This document shows, in pieces, positions 48,301 through 58,600 of a stretch of DNA of 64,000 nt. Origin of the DNA: Lingula anatina (taxonomy: Eukaryota > Brachiopoda > Lingulata > Lingulida > Lingulidae). The position numbers and the translations under genes were made by a program. Location of the stretch: positions 256,531 to 320,530 of the forward strand of contig NW_019775902.1 in assembly GCF_001039355.2 (NCBI RefSeq), in the 5' to 3' direction. How positions within the stretch are numbered: the stretch's first letter is position 1; each line of letters begins with the position of its first letter. Below the pieces are notes generated by a model. The model ran no database searches, was not told the origin of the DNA, and saw only the letters and a list, made by a program, of their open reading frames with translations.

Positions 48301-51300
48301 TCAAGATGGAGATACCAACATTTTCTTGACAGACGACCTCCAAGATTCTCAACAGGATATGACCAATCAAAAAGCCTCTCTGGTCAAGAGCGGGATTGTA
48401 AAGAAGCCGTCTGTTTGCGCTGGTTATACTTGTTCTCAGCATGTTCAAAGTGATGGCTGTAATACCTCTGGCGCCAGTGATGAATTACGCAGTGATGACA
48501 AGACCATATCAAAGCCGAAAGAGGGCCCTACGCACAGGTGTGAGATAGCAAGCACCATCTCCACTACAGATCAGAGTTATAACAGGAAACTTGAATTATC
48601 TGATTTGATTTACTCAGGACCAGAAGGAAATATTGATTGTAAATTGGAGTCCTCAGATTTGCTACCTAATGTAAACTCTGATCAGAGCCATGCGGTAGAT
48701 CTTGAATCAAAAGTCAGTAGTTTGAGGGAGGGTAGCTCAGAATCCAGACAGACTTTTAATGAAGAGCCGGAGGAAACTGTAGCTCTTGAACCAACCATGA
48801 GCGATATCAAACTAGTTGAAAACCCCATTAGAACTGAGGCAATGCCAATTTCCGGGGAAGAGTGCCAAAAGGTCACAAGCACTTGTTCATTAGAAAGAAG
48901 CAGCAAGTCCGTTTTGCTGCAGACATCCTCACAACATGGGGTAGGCATACCTGGAAAGTCAAGGATTATTAGCGAAGATAAGGTATCAAATGAACAGGTG
49001 TCCCAAGGTGTTATGCACTCAGACTCCCGGGGTACACCTGGGGATCAGGTTATGAATCTATCCCAGCATGCAACAGCAGATTTCGGGGTGACCCAGTGGG
49101 GCTGCTTCTGCTATCTTGCCCAAAATCACACCTCCGTCATAGGAATGCGGGAGATTGTTGCAGAGCGAGGGGCACATCTCTTGTGTGTCAGTGAGAAGGA
49201 ACTTTTGAAGCCGGCTAGTAAAACATCCCAAAATGGCAACATGTCTGCTCATAAAACTGTCACCGTAACTACTCAAAGGAATGCACCCAACTGTTTATTT
49301 GCATACCCTGCCCAGTGTAACTTTTCAGGGAGGAAGTATCCGTTAGTGTGGTTGGATAAAATAAAGAATGGTGAATTAGAACTGACAGAACACCACCCTG
49401 GCAACTGGTTCACTGTTTTAGATGCAGCCTCATTTGTGAGCACTTCCAAGTTAGACCTCCAACTACACAGCCCTGATTTTGTCACCTTGTCATTTTACAA
49501 AATATTTGGCTTTCCTACTGGTATAGGTAAGATATCTATATGTAACAAGAAGGAAGCCATGTTGGTATGAGATGTAGTGGCTGCTCCAGAATATCAATAA
49601 GCCCCTGTCTACCTCATCACCTGCTAACTCCCCCCCCCTCCCCCACAAAAAAAAAAGAGAAAAAAGTCCAAATGCACCTTTGTGTATCTCTTTTTTCTCA
49701 GTCAACAACTGCACTATTATAGAGAGTGATCAAAAGAGGATTGCCCTAGATACAAAGGCAAGTCATTAGTGCAAATTGCCACAGAATGCTTTCATATGTA
49801 GTTTGTTTAAATAGTAGGAGTGATGTGAAAGGATTTTATTCAGTTCGAGTGGGAAATTAATCAGCTTCATTACAAATAACCTGTTCTAATACTGTTAGGT
49901 TGTTGCTATATATCATCTGTTCATCTGTCTGTCTCTATATTTAGTCCTGTTGAACACTTTCCTGGAGGGTTGCCCAGGGCAATGAACTTGGGTAAAAACT
50001 TGAAAATTTCATCACTTAGAAATTAATTCATATTTTAAAATGCTTGAATTTGACATGACCATATTAGTTGACAAACCTTTCAAAATTATCAAGAGGCCCA
50101 TTTTCAAGTTTGATAAAATTTTCAAAGTGAAAAAAATAATGCCAGCAGAGAATTGTCTTCCAACAAAAATTTCAAGATCAACTAAATTTTCATGTTTTTA
50201 CTGTAACTTGTCGTTGTTTTGTGTTGACTGTCTGCTTTGGGCTTTCCAGGGCATTTTGTCACAGACTCTTGCCATGGTTCTGGTTTAGCAAAGTAGTTGG
50301 GGTGTTTTAATGTATTGTAGATAGGGTTCTGCTACGTAAAGATGGTGGTATATGCCCATTAGGTGGTGTTATATACACTCCCATGTACAGTTAACTAGTT
50401 TTCAATCACTGCCCATTTTGACAAGAGAGTATTTTGATAACATGGTATATCATCTTAAAAGGATTGCATGTTTATGAACTGAACTTGGTGCTGAAATAAC
50501 AGGAATATCATTTGTACATTTTAACGTTAAAAAAAATTAAGTGTGTCTGCAAACTGGATAATGTCAACAAGTTTCTAAAATTACATCTGACATTTTTACT
50601 CAAGAGGAAGTGAACCCAACACGTGTGTGTATATGTTTTTTATGACATTGTAATTGCTCTGCAGGTACGTTTCAATTACAGAAAGTTGAAAGTCATTCTG
50701 TGCAAGAATTTGTTTTAACACAGGGCTTGTTTATTGTGCAGTTGTGACAGCCTGTCTTAGAACAAATATTTCTCAGCAGATCTTGATTGCAACCTTTTGT
50801 TATAAGCCATTCGTATCCGTAGACACAGCGCTAGGTGTAGCTTGGTACCTTGAGGCTTATTCCCAATGAAACACATGTTCCACCTAGATCGATCTAACTC
50901 TGTGGGGACTCTCATTGAATTCAATCAGATTAACAGATTCATGTGTCTCCTACTGAATGTGAGTCATCATCATCATCATTCCTCTTCATCCCGTGTGGGA
51001 CATGAGGTCACTTCTTTCCATTTGGCCCTACCTCTGGCTATGTGCTGGGCCTGTCCCCATGTGAGGTCCCACTGAATGTGAGTAGAATAAAGAAAAGCTG
51101 GTGAAAATGCGAATACGTTAGAAACAAGAGAAGGCTTCTTTATCTTATAATCTGAAATCTGACTGTATTCAGTGAGAGTCCCCAGAGAGTTGGATCAATC
51201 TGTGTAAAACAAAAATTCCATTTATGGTGAGGACATCAATCGGATAAGACAGGCTGCCTGAATTTAGATAAACCTTGTAATAATTTGGTTTTCTAAGATA

Positions 51301-52641
51301 TGGTGTTGAGTTAAACCAGTGTAAATGGACTGTTAATTCACCTATGTGAAGTCAAAAGAGTAAACTTGGTTTCTTCAAAGCAAACTTGTACTAAAATGTA
51401 TGTTGTAGTGTACATTTATTGATTTTGTAATTTACTATTCATTGGTAAAGTTTATAATAAATTTTTATGGGTTTTCTTTAAGAGCACATGTGGCCATAGA
51501 GTTGGGCATGTGGCTGGGAATATCTCTCTCACCTGTGTTGCAATTTAATCTGAAACAAACATCTTATATAGTAGATATTTCCTTTCATTGACAGGTTTGT
51601 GTCTTTTAATTCATGCCACATAAAGAATTTATCAAAGTATTATATATATAAGCATTAGATGCTCTTGTATGGTAGGGCTGGGGAGTAGACTGAAACCCAG
51701 GGAAGTGGATATGGGAAATGTACTGGGAAACCTAATGTGGTAGGGATACACAGCATACTGGGAAACCAAGTGTGGTAGAGATAGGCAATTTACCGGGAAA
51801 CCAAGTGTGGTAGAGATACGCAATATACTGGGAAACCAAGTGTGGTAGAGATGGGCAGTATACTGGGAAACTTAGGGTGTTAAAGGTAGGAATTTGAAAT
51901 GTCATGCCCGTTACCCCTTAACACATGCTCTTCTCAGTGGGTCTTCACTGGCAGAGAGTTGCTGTCACCAAACTGACCCGGTCAATTATTACATAGTATC
52001 TGTATACTATGGGCTTCCTTATTTTCTAATGCTTCAGTGCAATACCCGGGCAAAACATATTGAAAGCATTATTGGTTCAGAAGTGCAACTGAAAAAACAG
52101 TCACAAACAATTAATGCTGTAATGGTGATATTTCTCCCATAAAAAAGTGGTACGCTTCATGTACAGGGGAATCCAGATATTTGGAGCATGTTTGTTTGTT
52201 TGTTTGTTTGTTTGTTTGTTCTTCATAATAACAACTGCCATTATAATCTTTAAGTTATTTTTCCTTCTTTTTTGTACTTACTACATAAAAGAATTAAAAG
52301 AAGATATTTCAATTAATTTGATAACCTGAAATTTTTCTACATTTCACAATTCATGAATCTGTGAAGATCTATTAAACTTTTAGCAAAAAAGAATTAAAAA
52401 TCTGATGCAAATGAAGTTTAATTTTGAAGATAATGAGTAATCAGTTTTAAGTTGGCATATTAAGTATTAAAAGGAGGTCTTATCCATTTAATATTTGTAT
52501 CTTTTTATAATGTATGTTGTATACTGTATTTTTTATATAGAAAGCCTATAAATGTAAAAACATATTTGTGTTTACTAAATTATTAAGAATTAAGGTTGTT
52601 TACAGAATTAATGCAGTCATGATTTAAAAAGTATTATTATA

Positions 52642-52674
<33 letters not shown>

Positions 52675-55600
52675 GCCAACAGGTGCTCTCCTGGTCAAGA
52701 ACACATCTGCCCACACCCTGGACAAGAGATATTTTGGTGGCGGTACAGTGGCTATGAGTCTGCCTGGAGAGAGAACACATGCCATCAGCCCTGATCTAGC
52801 TCAAAGGTTGGTAACACATTGGATTTTTTATATTAATATTACTTTTCATCTTTATTCCTTACTGTACTTGTTAAATGATAATGTAGGTAATGTCTTCCTT
52901 GTGAGGCCACAAAGTTATTAGGAAAAAGTTAGCACATTATCTCAACTATATGTGCAATAATTCCTAAAACACTTGTATAGAATGGCTGTATGTGATCAGT
53001 ATATGATACACGGGGATGAGTGGACTAATAGAGATACTTCAGAATTGTAGTTTTAAATTATCATTGTGGAAGACGACCTAAACCAGTTTTCTCCCTAAAC
53101 GATGTCTACCAGTGTAACAGTAACATGACCAGCGTCTGTTCACTTCTCCAGACAGAGGGCTGGTGTGAGGAATTTGTAGAGGTTGTTATTCTACGTTGTA
53201 ACTCCTCAATTTTTTTACTTGTTAAAACAGTTGAAACTGAAGAAAAGATTGGAAAACAGCAAAAAAAGGAGAACAGACAGTAATTGTCAAAGTACCAGTT
53301 TACAAGTTCCTAATTACATTTTTTCTTTCATTTTTTTCTCATTGAATTGTTTTGTATATTTTTTTCTTGTTTTGTCTGACAAGTCTTTCTGCCTGCCCTC
53401 TCATCAGTATCCTAACTGACTCGTATAATAAGAGAGAGGAAACTTTGACCTTACATCTTGTTTCAGAATAAAACATGCTTGTTCTTGTCAATTACAATCA
53501 GTTTTACAATATAAGTTACCCTGCGAATGGGTTGTACTTTGAACATTGTAAAATTCCTTTTAATATAGTTGATTGGGACTTCTAGATTTTCCAGATTGAA
53601 CAGATATTTTAGATTTTCATTACAATTCCATTTAAGAAGAGAAGCAATAAAAATGTTACATAATCATTATAATAATGTTGTAATAATTAAAATTTTGTAA
53701 AACGTCCAAATAGTTAATTGGTTTAAGTCAGATATACCCATCACTAAAAGGGTGGCATAAATAATGAATAATTTAGAAAAATTAAATGACAGGAAGAAAT
53801 GTGAAGGGATAATTTTGTAGGTAAATACTGTAAGTTAGGAAGTGCTGGGTGAGGAGGAAAATGTGGTCTAATGTTGAGATTGTGTTAGGTGTGATGGCAA
53901 TGCAGTATATTTGTTATAATGATGGTCATAGAAACCCATATTTGTATGCACACTGGTAAATTAAAACCAGTACACTTAAACTGAAAACGGTAAGTTGTCA
54001 ATTTCTTGGGCGAAATAAAGTTGGATTACTTGGTATTTAGAATATCCTCATTAACTCCTTAATATATAGCAGTTGTATGAGTAAGCTTACAGGGATAATA
54101 ACTCTTCGTATGAGATCTATATTTCACAATAAAAACATTATGAACAAATCATAGAAATATAATATCTTCTGTTTTACCTCAAAAACAGCAGTTATAGCTA
54201 TTATTCTGATATCTGAGCTTGTTTATAGACCATGTGACCTCTATTGATGGCTATACTCTGTTATAATCTCTTAAGAGATTCTAACAAAAAAAAAGAAACT
54301 TTTCAGAAAAAAAAACCAGGGACTAACTTTGAATGTAAAAATGGATTAATTAACCATTGGTAAGTATGGGAAAATTGTTGTTTACTCCAGGAAAATTCAT
54401 TTAATATTATCCCTTTAACGGCCTTAAATTTGCATCTGATAGCAAGAATATGTCAGAAGAATTAACTTGTATAACTCTGATTACTTTCTTGTTTTCTAGA
54501 TTTGAAGATGGCACTGTCCCATTCCTGGACATTATAGCCCTAAGACATGGATTTGATGCCTTAGATAAACTAACAGGTACATACTTTACCATTATATGGT
54601 CATTTACCCATCATTACTGAGAGCACTGGAGTATCCGAAACATCAAGATGAGTGGGTAAAAAGATTTTCCAAATTCCTTCTCTCCCTCTGAAGTTATGTT
54701 TGTTAAAAATGTGCTGTGATTTGGGACACTTTGCAGTGTTTGTATGCATGGGCCTCTGATCATTTTTTTCTGCTTTTTGTGGGGGTGGGGTGGAGGAGAG
54801 GTGGGGGGCAGAATCCATCATTTTGTTCTGAAAAAGGAGAAAGAGGAGTGAAAAGATAATTCATACCCATTCTGTTCCATGGTTCCAGGTGGAATGGACG
54901 TAGTGTCCAGTCACGTCTTCTCTCTGGCTAGGTACGTCCACCACCGTCTTGTCTCCTATCGCCATGGCAACGGGACCCCAGTTGCCAAGCTCTACTCAGA
55001 CATGGACTATGAAGATATCGACGCACAGGGCGGGATTGTTAATTTCAATCTCCTCCGAGCTAATGGTGACTATGTGGGATTTGCCGAGGTACGACATCCT
55101 TTTTACTGCCGTTTATATCCTAAAAATGGCTGTTTATTCAAATCAAAATTTTGAGTTTGTTTGACATTGCTGTATTGATTTTGATTATCATAAGAATTTT
55201 GAAAAACATAATATTTAAAGAAATGAAATTGAAATGAATTGACATAAAAATGATAGCACTACGTCATTTTTCAGGTTAATAAAATGGCTCAGCTGTATAA
55301 CATAGAGATCAGAACAGGCTGTTTCTGTAACATTGGTGCTTGTCAGTACTACCTGAACCTGACATCTGCTCAAATAAAGGACAATTACCAGGTGAGCGTG
55401 TTATTATCCTAGTATTGGTGCTAGCAGGACCGACACCATACTAACCTGTCCATAGCTGATATTGAATTTATTTTTGTGTTTGGCATTTATTTTTAAAAAA
55501 AACTTTATTAATTTAATTCGTATTCATATTCATTGTGATGAAATTACTCAAGTTGAGGCCCTGTCAAAATATTTTTTTTCTAACATAAAGAGAATCAATC

Positions 55601-58600
55601 ATGCATGTATATTTGAAATATGTACACTGGTTTAAAGTTATTTGAAACAAATTTTACTTTCTCAATTCAACTTATAATGTTAAAAACAAATGTTTTGCTT
55701 TTTAGTCTGGTCATGTGTGTGGGGATGACAAAGATCTAATCAATGGAGTCCCTACAGGTAGTGTTCGGATCTCTTTCGGGTACATGTCAACATTTCGTGA
55801 TGCAAGAAAATTCCTGGACTTCATCGAAAATTGCTTTGTTGAGGCTGAACCACAAATGGTGCCAATAAATTGTGGAAGTGGCCATCAGGGGATGTTACGA
55901 AATAATAGCAATCCCAGCCAAAACGGGGATCTCCCACCAGCAGAATTCTCCCCTTCACTTAACAATCAAAATGAATCTTCAGTAATTGGTGCTACATCTG
56001 ATTGTGATAGGCTCTATGCGGGTAAACAAAAAGTATTGGGACAAAATAACGATCAGTCATTTCTCTGTGATAAACCAATTGATAAAACAAAATCTCTAGT
56101 CTTTTCTGAGGAAATACCCAAAAGTCAGCCTTTACAGCAAGCAGGGTCAAATTCTACTGCACTGGAATATACAAATGCATCTTTTAGGTCAAGTTCCCCT
56201 TTACAGGACTTTATTGTAAATGACAAAGTGCAATCTAACACTAGCCTGTCCACTGGGGAAAATGAGAAGGACTTATTGGCAACCAAGAGTGGTGTTGTAG
56301 ACAGACAGCTTGTAGTACCTGTGTTGGGTTGCATGGAGATGACTCTGAAATTATCCACCGATACAGAGCAAACCGAAAGGGAAAAAAATGAGTCCTCTTC
56401 CCTCGACCCTGTATTACTAACTATTTCTGAAAGGAACAGTTCCAGGGTAGAGGCAGTTCCAGATTTCTCAGATGGAGAAGATGGACCCAACAAGATTCTG
56501 AAACGTATCTTCTTGTATCCTGTGAAATCCTGTGCAGCATATGAGGTTAGACTTTTTTTTTTGTTGTTCAGTTGTCAGTAATAAGTTTCAACAAATGATT
56601 TGACAATGAAAATGTATCAGTCACATATAGACACATTTGCGTCCTGAAAGTACTTTATTTACAGATTTCTATTTTGGTAACATTGTCATTCTTCTATTGT
56701 AGTGTCGCTATATCCTAAAAGTGTCCATAAAGGTGGCACAGGTCACCATAACAACTGCCATTAAAGACATCATGAGTGTCACAGTATCATTGTCATTGTC
56801 CTGATAGTCATTACTGTTATTGTAACAGAACATTGTTACATTGTCATCATCATGGTTAAGGTGTCACTACCAGATCAGTATGTACTACTGTTATTGTTAC
56901 TGTCACAGTCTCTATATGATAAAAGCTACTGTGGTTGCAGGTATCTGAGTGGGAGATAGGGCCCAAGGGGTTTCTCTATGACAGGCACTGGATGATTGTA
57001 TCAGAGAGTGGAGTGTGTCTAAGCCAAAAGAGGGAGACCAAGTTGTGCCTCATTAAACCAAAAATTCTGCTCCATGAAGAAGTGCTTGTTCTTAATTTTC
57101 CAGGTGAGTGTTATTGCTGGGCTCTTGCTGACAGGAATTTGTCATATATTTAGTTATGTCATATGGTTAGTCACTGTGATATTAGTTTCAGTTGGTTGGC
57201 TTACATAAGGGAACATATTATGTGAGTCCTGAAAATGTATTTATATACATGATGTGTTTTATAAATTCTCACATTTAACAGAAAGTTAAGTGTTGTGAAG
57301 TGTGTCCTTGTTTGATTTCAGGTCTCCCATCAGTAAGAGTTCCACTCATCCAAAGTGACTCCAACACAGTAGACTTGAAAATGTGCCATAGTAAAGTTTG
57401 TGGAGACAGGTGAGGCATACCATTGTGGTGTACAGCATATGAGTATTGAGAACGAGACTGGGATTTAGAAAAAAATCATACAAAGAGTTTATTTGAACGC
57501 AAAGGATAACTGAAAGTGATGTGTTCTCAGACCAGTTCTATAGAATAAATTTTGTGATAACAGGATAAAGCAAATGCTCAACTGCAAAATGTAATTTCTT
57601 GTATTCTCAAACATCTCAGAATTGAAGGCCTAGATTGTGGAGAGAAGGCAGCTCACTGGCTAGCACAGGCTCTGGGTAAACCAGGTTGTCGACTTATACA
57701 GCAGTATTCTGAGGACACAAGGACTTCAAAATTACTTCAAGAAGGTAGGAGTTTCAGTTACTAGTATTACTCTTCTTTTTAAGTTTTTGCATATTATTTC
57801 TTGAAAAGTTGTCTCAAAAGTGAAACTTTTGTTTGTACATATGGTAAAATTAATCAAGTAAAATAAAGCTCATCTGGTTGCTTGACACTGCAAACAATTT
57901 TGGTGAGTTTTTTAAGGTTGCCAAAATATAATTGGCCCCTAGATTGATTTTAATTTGCAAATTTCCTTTAAGATGGTGCTGGTGATGCTCAGCTTTCCTT
58001 GGCCAATGAGTCCCAGTTTCTCCTGATCAACAGAAACAGTGTTTTGGATCTTATGGACAAGGTTGCAGAGAGAAATCTGTACAGTTTGGACAGTGCAGTA
58101 AGAACAACTGAAGTACATGGTAAATCATTATTGTTAATGATGTCTTGTTTTTACCTTTTTGACTAAAACTTGGTTTACTATGTCATCTACAACTTGAAAT
58201 TTGTATAATACTGTTGAAAACCTCTTGAATAATTGAGCTACTTCTAAACCCTGGATCCCTGTAATAAATTTATAGTTGTCCAGTTAGATTTGTGGGAGTA
58301 AAATGCTACATGTTTGTTTTTTGTCAGTTAAAACATGTTTGCCATTTTCCACTTCAGATGTTGAAGCTTATGTCTCTCGCTTCCGTGCTAACTTGGTGGT
58401 GGATGGAGTAGAAGCTTTCCAAGAAGATGATTGGACAAAAGTTCAAATAGGGCAGCATGTGTTCCTGGTAAAATGTTGATTATTCTCACATGCATGATTG
58501 AGCCTTCACGAATACCTTATGTTTATTATTTTCTGCACACATCTTATATTTTATCAAAGTTAAATCAGAGGAACTTTAAAGTTCAGAATTAAGAAGAAAA

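Larger units (their letters stand above)
49527..52682 (+). other. MOCOS intron 3
   Basis: 3156 bp. It contains an inverted-repeat element (50876-51212), a 35-bp minisatellite (51717-51895), a (TTTG)n run (about 52190-52220) and an (ATT)n tract that replaces the usual pyrimidine tract before exon 4. No extra exon is seen. Confidence 0.85.

Noticed and set aside
48080-49096. The exon 3 insertion as an unspliced intron
   Set aside because: It is a multiple of three, has no stop in 339 codons, and lacks a donor and a pyrimidine-rich acceptor at the domain borders.
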